A DNA stretch of 6,100 nucleotides from JACZXQ01 sp036986155 (GCA_036986155.1 BTRA01000164.1:1-6100); one strand, 5' to 3'. Shown: positions 1 through 6,100, numbered from the stretch's first letter. The notes: generated from the sequence alone by a model not told the origin. Made by a program: numbers and translations.

Positions 1-556
1 CCTCACGGTACTAGTTCACTATCGGTCGCTGGGTAGTACTTAGCCTTACGAGGTGGTCCTCGCAGATTCACACGGGATTTCACGGGCCCCGTGCTACTTG
101 GGAACTCCACCAGGAGCTCAGTGTGCTTTCGCCTACAGGGCTGTTACCTCCTACGGCCTGCCTTTCCAGGCATGTTCGGCTAACACCTGAGTTTGTAACT
201 CCTCGACGGCCTCGACGGACCATCAGGTGGGTCCCACAACCCCAGCACGGCAACGGCGTCGACCTATCACACCGCACTGGTTTGGGCTCTTCCCGTTTCG
301 CTCGCCGCTACTCAGGGAGTCGCTGTTGCTTTCCTCTCCTCGGGGTACTGAGATGTTTCAATTCCCCCGGTTGCCTCGCCTGGCCCTATGTGTTCAGACC
401 AGTGTGACTGGGCATTACCCCAGCCGGGTTTCCCCATTCGGACATCCCCGGATCAACGCCTGCTTGACGGCTTCCCGGGGCTTATCGCAGCCTGCTACGT
501 CCTTCATCGGCTCCCAACGCCAAGGCATTCACCAAAGACCCTTTGTAGCTTGAATC
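1..556 (-). rRNA. 23S ribosomal RNA, 5' part (runs off left edge)
   Basis: This is the large-subunit rRNA, read on the minus strand. The reverse complement starts near 556 and soon reaches the conserved 5' block TTGGTGAATGCCTTGGC, followed by GATGAAGGACGTAGCAGGCTG and CGATAAGCCCCGGGAAGC. It continues through AGTAGCGGCGAGCGAAACGGG to ACTAGTACCGTGAGG at the left edge, which corresponds to roughly E. coli position 470. Only the first part of domain I is present and the gene is truncated by the window. I set the 5' end by alignment in mind to the E. coli start (GGTTAAGCG versus GATTCAAGC here), so it may be off by a few bases. The gene lies downstream of 16S in the same transcript. Short protein ORFs that can be opened here are artefacts of the rRNA. 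Confidence 0.97.
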
Positions 557-580
557 ATATGAATCCAAGACGCTTGTGCT

Positions 581-599
581 CGCTATGCAGTTCTCAAGG
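581..599 (-). promoter_or_regulatory. boxA-like antitermination element upstream of 23S
   Basis: The minus-strand sequence CCTTGAGAACTGCATAGCG resembles the boxA motif found before 16S and 23S in Gram-positive rRNA operons. There boxA RNA is bound by NusB/S10 and keeps RNA polymerase resistant to Rho. It sits 25 nt before the estimated 23S 5' end, the usual place. The same 19 nt are largely complementary to 633-651 of the spacer (17 of 19 positions pair, counting G-U), so the element could be hidden in a local hairpin. The function is inferred from motif and position. Confidence 0.6.
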
Positions 600-622
600 T
601 GCCTGAGTGGCCGGAGCTCGAA

Positions 623-655
623 AGCCCCGACTCCCTCAAAACTGAACAGCGTGCC
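623..655 (-). repeat. Downstream arm of the 16S pre-rRNA processing stem
   Basis: This segment is complementary to leader segment 2531-2563. Over 33 aligned positions, 31 can pair (including G-U) and two are mismatched. The core on this side reads GGCACGCTGTTCAGTTTTG on the minus strand. Such stems flank 16S in bacteria and are cut by RNase III to release the precursor. The match in position (one arm about 190 nt upstream of 16S, the other about 160 nt downstream) supports this role. The pairing is directly visible, while the RNase III role is family knowledge. Confidence 0.85.
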
Positions 656-676
656 AGGTGCCGGCCCTCCTCGAAT

Positions 677-692
677 CCCTGGCGAACCAGGG
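677..692 (-). repeat. Spacer hairpin with UUCG loop
   Basis: In the transcript (minus strand) CCCTGG-TTCG-CCAGGG forms a perfect 6-bp stem with a UUCG loop. It lies in the part of the spacer between the 16S 3' end and the processing-stem arm, so it would be a side hairpin of the precursor. It is not followed by a U-run, so it is not read as a terminator. Confidence 0.6.
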
Positions 693-812
693 GCCACGGA
701 AATCCAGCACCCAAGTCAGCTCATTGACTAGAAGTTCGAGACGCTGTGCTCATGGGAAACGAATCCCCGAAAGGATCCGCTGCTCAGGAGCGGGCCTCGT
801 GTGAACTCCTTA

Positions 813-2344
<1,532 letters not shown>

Positions 2345-2394
2345 AAGATCTAGACCCTAAGGCCCAAATCCTCAATAGGTTTCGAGTTTGGTGT

Positions 2395-2423
2395 GCAGGT
2401 GGTTGGCCAAACCGCGCACCTGC
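2395..2423 (-). repeat. Leader hairpin just upstream of 16S
   Basis: The 7-nt arms GCAGGTG (2395-2401) and CACCTGC (2417-2423) are perfectly complementary around a 15-nt loop. The loop itself contains the palindrome TTGGCCAA. It lies about 50 nt before the mature 16S and probably folds in the precursor. The role is unknown. Confidence 0.4.
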
Positions 2424-2530
2424 GTTCTGACATCAGTTGCATTGTCTCTGATATCTCTCGAGTACAGGCCAGCCAGGACGCGGCGGTAAGAACCCGTCAT
2501 GCCCTGGTGGCAAAAACTGACTTGTTTTGT

Positions 2531-2563
2531 GGCACACTGTTCAGTTGTCAAGGAGCCGAGACC
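2531..2563 (-). promoter_or_regulatory. Leader boxA and upstream arm of the 16S processing stem
   Basis: On the minus strand the segment contains CTCCTTGACAACTGAACAG, a boxA-like sequence of the Gram-positive rRNA type. The whole segment also pairs with spacer segment 623-655 (31 of 33 positions), giving the long stem that encloses 16S. Thus boxA and the RNase III stem overlap. During transcription boxA would be available to Nus factors before the spacer arm is made. The overlap is seen in the sequence and the timing is inferred. Confidence 0.75.
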
Positions 2564-2578
2564 AACCCGCGCCAGCCC

Positions 2579-2596
2579 GGCGCGCGCAAGCGCGCC
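2579..2596 (-). repeat. GC-rich leader hairpin, boxB-like in position
   Basis: In the transcript GGCGCGC-TTGC-GCGCGCC forms a perfect 7-bp stem with a 4-nt loop. It lies between the rrn start site and boxA, where boxB hairpins occur in rRNA antitermination leaders. There is no U-run after it. The stem is directly visible, and the boxB comparison rests only on position. Confidence 0.5.
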
Positions 2597-2617
2597 CGCT
2601 CGGGAAGGCGAGTCGCA

Positions 2618-2646
2618 ACTGTAACGAACGGCCATCACCCCGTCAA
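2618..2646 (-). promoter_or_regulatory. rRNA operon promoter
   Basis: On the minus strand a -35 TTGACG (2641-2646) is followed after exactly 17 bp by a -10 TACAGT (2618-2623). This is close to the consensus for the main vegetative sigma factor. Transcription would begin near 2611, and the bases after the -10 (TGCGACTCGCC) are GC-rich, as in promoters under stringent control. No AT-rich UP element is visible upstream of the -35. It is the only convincing rrn promoter in the region. Confidence 0.75.
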
Positions 2647-2675
2647 GACGGCCACACCGGTGTCCGTCCCCCGGC

Positions 2676-2966
2676 TCACATTGCCGGCGATACGAACTCA
2701 GACCGAGCCTCCTCGATGAACCGCGCCGGATCGGGTGACAGTCCACGCCTGTCGGGTGACGCGTAATAGGCCTCGTCCGCCTCCTCGAAGTCTCCCTCGT
2801 GCACCACAATCCACACGAAACGGTTCGTCGCGGCGTTCGACCAGGCACCGACGATGTCAAAACCGGCCTGAATCCGTAGGGGAACCACCTGAGTTCTCCA
2901 CTCGGAGACGAACTCGGTCATGGCTCCCGATGTGATCTCGTAGTTCGCGCAGCTGATACCGCACAT
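2676..2966 (-). CDS. NIPSNAP-like small protein
   Basis: The gene encodes about 96 residues and reads towards the rRNA operon. The pattern YEI..G.M.EFV.EW (residues 9-23), VVPLR..AGFDIVGAW (27-42), RFVWIVVHEGDF (49-60), EADEAYYASPDRR (62-74) and DPAR (79-82) resembles bacterial NIPSNAP-family proteins. These are small ferredoxin-like folds that usually dimerise, and their biochemical role is mostly unknown. Codons strongly favour G/C in third positions, supporting real coding. The ATG at 2966 gives MCGISCANYEI, but AGGAGG lies only 3 nt before it. A GTG at 2964 in another frame is 5 nt from the same AGGAGG and reads VRYQLR, which looks like the expected family N-terminus, so a one-base frameshift near codons 6-8 is possible. 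The stop is 29 bp from the rrn -35 box. The protein is predicted cytosolic, with no signal peptide or membrane segment. The family call comes from pattern memory only. Confidence 0.75.
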   Translation of the reverse strand: MCGISCANYEITSGAMTEFVSEWRTQVVPLRIQAGFDIVGAWSNAATNRFVWIVVHEGDFEEADEAYYASPDRRGLSPDPARFIEEARSEFVSPAM

Positions 2967-2969
2967 CGA

Positions 2970-2975
2970 CCTCCT
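2970..2975 (-). promoter_or_regulatory. Shine-Dalgarno of the NIPSNAP-like gene
   Basis: AGGAGG on the minus strand matches the anti-Shine-Dalgarno of the 16S in this window. Spacing is 3 nt to the ATG at 2966, which is short, and 5 nt to the overlapping GTG at 2964, which is normal. The site therefore bears on which start and frame are used. Confidence 0.6.
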
Positions 2976-3051
2976 CGGCTCGCCAAGTTGCGCCATCCGG
3001 CGCCCGCTGCGGCGCCACGTCACAGGCCGAGGTGCCGGCACTGCGTCCGCT

Positions 3052-3144
3052 ATGGGGCGCTTCGACCTCGTTGATCTCGTCAGCCTCAAGACCGAATCCC
3101 TCACGATCTACGGCTACGGCAACCAATACCGCCTGACCAGATAG
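3052..3144 (+). CDS. Possible Tyr-rich leader peptide upstream of tyrS (speculative)
   Basis: An ATG-started ORF of 30 codons plus TAG ends 112 bp before tyrS. Its C-terminal part reads TIYGYGNQYRLTR, with three TAC codons within seven. A cluster of codons for the amino acid of the downstream synthetase is the hallmark of ribosome-mediated attenuation leaders. About 83% of its third positions are G or C. Against it, no Shine-Dalgarno lies at proper distance (GAGGTG is 17 nt away) and no strong terminator hairpin with a U-run follows. Only a 6-bp stem, TAGCGG/CCGCTA, does. It may be a chance ORF. Confidence 0.2.
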   Translation: MGRFDLVDLVSLKTESLTIYGYGNQYRLTR

Positions 3145-3243
3145 CGGCAGATCAAATCGTACGGCAATTGCCTCCGCTACGACCGAGGCACCCCATCTGA
3201 GACCGAGCCCGAGCCCGACCGCGCCCGCCGCCTGGCCCCTCGC

Positions 3244-3249
3244 TACGCT
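3244..3249 (+). promoter_or_regulatory. Possible -10 element for leaderless tyrS mRNA
   Basis: TACGCT fits the minimal TANNNT -10 pattern. It ends 7 nt before the GTG start of tyrS, so transcription could begin at the start codon itself. That would explain why tyrS has no Shine-Dalgarno. No -35 hexamer is recognisable 16-19 bp upstream. A TANNNT match is common by chance. Confidence 0.25.
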
Positions 3250-3256
3250 GCGCGCA

Positions 3257-4537
3257 GTGACACATGTGATCGACCTCCTGCGTGACCGTGGCCTCATCCA
3301 GCAGATCACCGATGAGCCGGCGCTGCGTGACCTTCTCGACGCCGAGCGCGTGACCTTCTATGTCGGTTTCTACCCCACCGCGTCATCGCTTCACATCGGA
3401 AACCTCGTCGGCCTGATGGCCATGGCTTGGCTGCAACGGGCCGGACACCGCCCAATCGCCGTCGCCGGTGGGGGGACCGGCCGCATCGGCGATCCGTCCG
3501 GCCGCGATGACGAACGCCAACTCCTCGACGACCGCTCTTTCGACGCCAATCTCGAGCGTATCAAGGAGCAACTGGGTCGCGTCATCGACGTTTCCGGCCC
3601 CGAGGCCGGACTCGTGGTCGACAACCACGATTGGCTGGCCGAGATGGGGTTCATCGAGGTGCTACGCGATGTGGGCAAGCACTTCTCGGTCAATCAGATG
3701 ATCAGCCGCGAGGCCGTCCGCAGACGCCTCGAGGAACGTGAACAAGGCATCTCGTTTACCGAGTTCTCATACCAGGTACTCCAGGCCTACGACTTTGCCT
3801 ACCTGTACACCGCCTACGGTTGTCGACTCCAAGGCGGTGGGTCCGATCAGTGGGGCAACGTCACCGCCGGCGTCGACCTCACCCGCCGTCTGCACGGCGT
3901 AGAAGTGTTCGGCTTCGTGTGGCCACTCATCGAACGCTCGGATGGCAAGAAGTTCTCGAAGTCGACCGGCGGGGCGGTGTGGCTCGCGGCCGACGAAACC
4001 AGTCCATATGCGTATTACCAGTGGTTCTTCAACGTGCCCGATGACGATGTCGGCCGGTTCCTGCGGATATACACTTTCGTTGATCTCGACGAGATCGCCG
4101 CCCTGGAGCTGGCCACCACCGAGGACCCGGCGGGGCGCGCCGCCCATCGAACGCTCGCCCGCGAAGCTACGCGGATCATGCACGGCGACGAGGGCCTCGA
4201 GGCCGCCGAGCGTGCCACGAGAGTGCTCTTCGGCGCCGAACCGTTTGCCGAACTCGACGATCGCACGCTCGCCGACGCCTTTGCCGGTGCCCCTGCGGTA
4301 ACGCTCGGTGCCGCCGAACTCGATGCAGGTGTCGGACTCCTCGACCTGATGGTGGCCGTCGGAGCAGCCGCCTCCAACGGCGAAGCCCGACGCCTCGTCT
4401 CCCAGGGCGGCGTCAGCCTCAACAACGCCAAGATCGACGACGCCACACGCCGGATCGGGTCCGATGACCTCGCCTCCGAGACGATGCTCGTCATCCGTGT
4501 CGGCAAGAAGCGCTACCACCTGGCTCGGTTCGAGTAG
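3257..4537 (+). CDS. tyrS: Tyrosyl-tRNA synthetase
   Basis: This cytosolic class I aminoacyl-tRNA synthetase (426 residues, normal for bacterial TyrRS) activates tyrosine with ATP and charges tRNA-Tyr. The HIGH motif is HIGN (46-49), and GRIGDPSGR (75-83) supplies the Asp79 equivalent. SYQVLQAYDF (171-180) has the tyrosine-binding Tyr172, Gln176 and Asp179, followed by GGSDQWGN (194-201) and the KMSKS loop KFSKS (232-236). The C-terminal S4-like RNA-binding domain covers about 360-426 (EARRLVSQGGVSLNN). The position equivalent to Asp38 of Bacillus TyrRS, normally in GFDPTA, is Tyr39 here (GFYPTA). The GTG at 3257 is the first start codon after the in-frame stop at 3134 and gives a family-like N-terminus (MTHVIDLLRDRGL). 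A second GTG at 3266 is possible. No Shine-Dalgarno is visible, so the mRNA may be leaderless. The gene is divergent from the NIPSNAP-like gene and 207 bp from the next gene. Confidence 0.97.
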   Translation: MTHVIDLLRDRGLIQQITDEPALRDLLDAERVTFYVGFYPTASSLHIGNLVGLMAMAWLQRAGHRPIAVAGGGTGRIGDPSGRDDERQLLDDRSFDANLERIKEQLGRVIDVSGPEAGLVVDNHDWLAEMGFIEVLRDVGKHFSVNQMISREAVRRRLEEREQGISFTEFSYQVLQAYDFAYLYTAYGCRLQGGGSDQWGNVTAGVDLTRRLHGVEVFGFVWPLIERSDGKKFSKSTGGAVWLAADETSPYAYYQWFFNVPDDDVGRFLRIYTFVDLDEIAALELATTEDPAGRAAHRTLAREATRIMHGDEGLEAAERATRVLFGAEPFAELDDRTLADAFAGAPAVTLGAAELDAGVGLLDLMVAVGAAASNGEARRLVSQGGVSLNNAKIDDATRRIGSDDLASETMLVIRVGKKRYHLARFE

Positions 4538-4631
4538 CCGCCGCAAGGACCATCCTCGGTGGGGAGGAGTCGAACGTCACCGGCGTGGCTGGGGCTCCGG
4601 CTGCCAGGCATCCGCCCTCAACACATCCGAC

Positions 4632-4640
4632 TTATCCACA
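4632..4640 (+). promoter_or_regulatory. Consensus DnaA box
   Basis: TTATCCACA is an exact match to the strong DnaA-binding nonamer. It is alone: I found no second close match on either strand in the window, and no AT-rich unwinding element. It is therefore not an origin by itself. It could be a DnaA titration or regulatory site, or a chance match. Confidence 0.4.
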
Positions 4641-4723
4641 ACCACTTCCGCCGAGCATTCGTTGACCCATATGGAGGAAGCGGATTGCCACCACTCTTCG
4701 CGCGCACCTAACTACTCTCCCGC

Positions 4724-4730
4724 AGGAGGA
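4724..4730 (+). promoter_or_regulatory. Shine-Dalgarno of the penicillin-binding protein gene
   Basis: AGGAGGA is a strong match to the anti-Shine-Dalgarno, but it lies 14 nt before the ATG at 4745, longer than usual. No ATG, GTG or TTG in the same frame lies between it and that ATG, so the start is still 4745. Confidence 0.6.
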
Positions 4731-4744
4731 GACAGATAGAACCC

Positions 4745-6100
4745 ATGCCTCGCCTGAGGGCGGGCGTCCTGGTTATCGCGCTGGTAGCCACCGCCTGCAC
4801 CGTTGAGCCCATAGAGGATCCGGGGATTGGAGCGGGCAGCCTCACTACGACGGTCTACGCGGCCGACGGCTCGGTGCTTGCCGAGTGGCACGCGGGAGAA
4901 GACCGATCCCTCATCGACTACGACGAGCTGCCGGTGCACCTCATCAATGCAGTCGTCGCCATCGAAGACCGCCGTTTCTGGATACACAATGGATTGGACG
5001 TCCGGGCGGTCGCCCGCGCCGCCAATGCCAATCTCGACGCAGGCGAGATTGTCCAGGGCGGTTCGACGATCACTCAGCAATACGTCAAGAACGTCATCGT
5101 GGGTGGCGACCTCACCTTCCAACGGAAGGCGTCCGAAATAGGCCTCGCCCTGCGGGTCGAGGGGACACTGACCAAGCAGGAGATCCTGGAGCGGTACCTC
5201 AACACGATCTTCTTTGGCGAATCTGCCTACGGCGTCGGGGCCGCCGCCCGCCGCTTCTACGGGAAGGACGTATCCGACCTGACCCTCTCGGAGTCGGCGC
5301 TCCTCGCCGGTCTGATCAACTCGCCTTCTTCGCTCAACCCGTATGACTATCCCACGGCCGCCCTGGCTCGACGCGACGCCGTCCTCGAAGAGATGGTGGC
5401 GCTCGACTGGGTCGAGCGGTCTGCCGCGGATGCAGCCTCCCTCGAACCCCTCACGCTCATCCCGCGCGGCGCAGCCGATGAAATGCGTTTCCCCTATTTC
5501 ACCGACGAGGTGCGGCGACGCGTGCTCGACAACCCGGCGCTCGGTGACACGCTCGAGGAGCGCTCCGCCACCCTCAACGGTGGAGGCCTCCGGATCTACA
5601 CGACCCTCGACCCCAAGACCCAGGTGGCCGCAGAAATCGCAGTGGCGTCGGTCATCCCCGATGAAGGGTCGGGAGCAGCCCTCGTTGCCATCGATCCACG
5701 CGACGGACGGGTCATAGCCGTGGTCGGGGGGCGTGACTTCTACGACCGGGCCGACCCCATCGCCCAGTTCAATCTGGCCACGCAGGGAACCCGCCAACCC
5801 GGTTCGGCCTTCAAACCATTTGCGCTCGCCGCAGCGCTGGAAGCCGGGGTCGACATCGAGTCGATGTGGCCGGGAGGGCGCCGCGCGGTCGTCGATGGAC
5901 TTCGTGGGGTCTGGGAGGTCGCCAACCACGAGGATGCCTACTACCCCGGATTGACCTTGCGCGAGGCGACGGTCTTCTCGGTCAATGTTCCATACGCCTA
6001 CCTCGTCGATCTCATTGGACCCGAGCTCGTGGTCGAGGCCGCCGCCGCAGCAGGCGTCGGCACCGATCTTGCCGTGGTTCCCTCGATCGTCCTCGGCACC
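4745..6100 (+). CDS. Class A penicillin-binding protein (GT51 plus transpeptidase), 5' part
   Basis: This is a bifunctional peptidoglycan synthase acting outside the membrane. The glycosyltransferase polymerises lipid II and the transpeptidase crosslinks stem peptides. The window holds 452 codons and cuts the gene at the right edge. GT51 spans about residues 35-215, with EDRRFWIHNG (74-83, catalytic Glu74), GGSTITQQYVKN (105-116), RKASEIGLALRVE (127-139) and EILERYLNTIFFG (146-158). The transpeptidase begins near 280, with SAFK at 354-357 (Ser354 the acylated serine, in RQPGSAFKPF) and SVN at 412-414. The KTG motif would lie beyond the window. The N-terminus is unusual: MPRLRAGVLVIALVATAC is a short basic-hydrophobic stretch ending at Cys18. 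It resembles a lipoprotein signal peptide rather than the usual longer cytoplasmic tail and transmembrane anchor. The long antisense ORF at 4712-5929 is a shadow of this gene. Which paralogue (ponA-like or other) it is cannot be told. Confidence 0.95.
   Translation, partial: MPRLRAGVLVIALVATACTVEPIEDPGIGAGSLTTTVYAADGSVLAEWHAGEDRSLIDYDELPVHLINAVVAIEDRRFWIHNGLDVRAVARAANANLDAGEIVQGGSTITQQYVKNVIVGGDLTFQRKASEIGLALRVEGTLTKQEILERYLNTIFFGESAYGVGAAARRFYGKDVSDLTLSESALLAGLINSPSSLNPYDYPTAALARRDAVLEEMVALDWVERSAADAASLEPLTLIPRGAADEMRFPYFTDEVRRRVLDNPALGDTLEERSATLNGGGLRIYTTLDPKTQVAAEIAVASVIPDEGSGAALVAIDPRDGRVIAVVGGRDFYDRADPIAQFNLATQGTRQPGSAFKPFALAAALEAGVDIESMWPGGRRAVVDGLRGVWEVANHEDAYYPGLTLREATVFSVNVPYAYLVDLIGPELVVEAAAAAGVGTDLAVVPSIVLGT

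Larger units (their letters stand above)
557..812 (-). other. 16S-23S internal transcribed spacer without tRNA genes
   Basis: This is the stretch of about 256 nt between mature 16S and 23S. It contains no tRNA-Ile or tRNA-Ala: I see no T-loop GTTCRANYC or acceptor pairing of tRNA type, which fits Actinobacteria. It does contain a hairpin with a UUCG loop (677-692), the downstream arm of the 16S processing stem (623-655), and a boxA-like element before 23S (581-599). Nothing in it looks protein coding. Confidence 0.9.
2345..2611 (-). other. rRNA leader (5' external transcribed spacer)
   Basis: This is transcribed DNA between the predicted rrn start site (near 2611) and the 16S 5' end. Going downstream it holds a GC-rich hairpin (2579-2596), the boxA/processing arm (2531-2563) and a second small hairpin near 2395-2423. 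The general layout (promoter, hairpin, boxA, 16S) matches the antitermination leader of bacterial rRNA operons. No coding sequence is supported here. Confidence 0.75.
2967..3256. other. Divergent intergenic region between the NIPSNAP-like gene and tyrS
   Basis: About 290 bp separate two divergent genes, so at least two promoters should lie here. I could not find a good -35/-10 pair on either strand. Visible structure includes the palindromes GTGCCGGCAC (3032-3041) and GGCAATTGCC (3163-3172). The latter is enclosed by the inverted pair TAGCGG (3142-3147) and CCGCTA (3174-3179). There is also a short Tyr-rich ORF (3052-3144). In the plus frame of that ORF, third positions stay GC-rich on both sides of its stop, so part of the region could be decayed coding sequence. 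Confidence 0.5.
4538..4744. other. Intergenic region between tyrS and the penicillin-binding protein gene
   Basis: This 207-bp gap holds a weak hairpin just after tyrS (TCCTC 4553-4557 with GAGGA 4564-4568, no T-run), a perfect DnaA box (4632-4640) and the Shine-Dalgarno of the next gene. A TTGCCA about 18 bp before TAACTA (near 4685-4713) is a poor promoter candidate. A 22-codon ORF from 4671 has no ribosome site and is not called. Whether the two genes are co-transcribed cannot be decided from the sequence. Confidence 0.6.

Noticed and set aside
557..812. A tRNA gene in the 16S-23S spacer
   Set aside because: No tRNA T-loop, anticodon arm or acceptor pairing could be found.
2524..2550. A second rRNA promoter based on the perfect TTGACA on the minus strand
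   Set aside because: Seventeen bp downstream is AAAACA, not a -10. The TTGACA belongs to the boxA-like element.
2970..3256. A T-box riboswitch upstream of tyrS
   Set aside because: There is no TGGNACCGCG T-box core or UGGN bulge sequence. GGTGCCGGCACTGCG (3031-3045) is only superficially similar.
2857..3309. A 150-codon minus-strand ORF overlapping the NIPSNAP-like gene start and the tyrS start
   Set aside because: Its codon use is mixed, it has no recognisable domain and it overlaps two better genes. Only its GTG-frame segment VRYQLRE at 2944-2964 is of interest, as the likely original start of the NIPSNAP-like gene.
3767..4546. A 259-codon minus-strand ORF opposite tyrS
   Set aside because: It is a typical antisense open frame in GC-rich coding DNA. 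tyrS has all its family motifs on the other strand.
4551..4570. An intrinsic terminator after tyrS
   Set aside because: The stem has only 5 bp and there is no T-run.
4671..4739. A 22-codon ORF just upstream of the penicillin-binding protein gene
   Set aside because: It has no Shine-Dalgarno and no recognisable sequence, and it overlaps the ribosome site of the next gene.
4712..5929. A 405-codon minus-strand ORF opposite the penicillin-binding protein gene
   Set aside because: It shows no recognisable protein pattern, and the plus strand encodes clear GT51 and transpeptidase motifs.

Overview
The window looks like chromosomal DNA from a high-GC Gram-positive bacterium (Actinobacteriota). The 16S carries the usual actinobacterial signatures, and the 16S-23S spacer has no tRNA gene. 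The protein genes strongly favour G or C at third codon positions. Several 16S stretches, including the region around the 3' minor domain, look to me like class Acidimicrobiia or a nearby deep lineage, but that placement is from memory and not from a tree.

The left 2.65 kb is the start of a ribosomal RNA operon read on the minus strand. From right to left it contains a -35/-10 promoter (2618-2646), a leader of about 265 nt with a GC-rich hairpin and a boxA-like element, the complete 16S gene (about 813-2344), a spacer of about 256 nt, and the first ~556 nt of 23S, which runs off the left edge. The leader and the spacer carry long complementary arms (2531-2563 and 623-655) that would form the 16S processing stem. 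The spacer arm can also pair with a second boxA-like element just before 23S.

Upstream of the rrn promoter, also on the minus strand, is a small NIPSNAP-like (ferredoxin-like, dimeric alpha/beta barrel type) gene at 2676-2966. Its first codons look frameshifted relative to the expected family start. About 290 bp separate it from a divergent plus-strand tyrS gene (3257-4537), which encodes a complete tyrosyl-tRNA synthetase. This gap contains a very short tyrosine-rich ORF and no clear Shine-Dalgarno for tyrS.

After a 207-bp gap that holds one perfect consensus DnaA box (4632-4640) comes the 5' part of a class A penicillin-binding protein gene (4745 to the right edge). It has a full glycosyltransferase-51 domain, the first two transpeptidase motifs, and an N-terminus that resembles a lipoprotein signal peptide.

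Most of the window is housekeeping: ribosome synthesis, tRNA-Tyr charging and peptidoglycan synthesis. I found no mobile element, CRISPR array, defence cassette or obviously new multi-gene system. The items most worth a second look are the alternative pairing of the rRNA spacer, the start of the NIPSNAP-like gene, the Tyr-codon cluster upstream of tyrS, and the substituted active-site residue in TyrRS.
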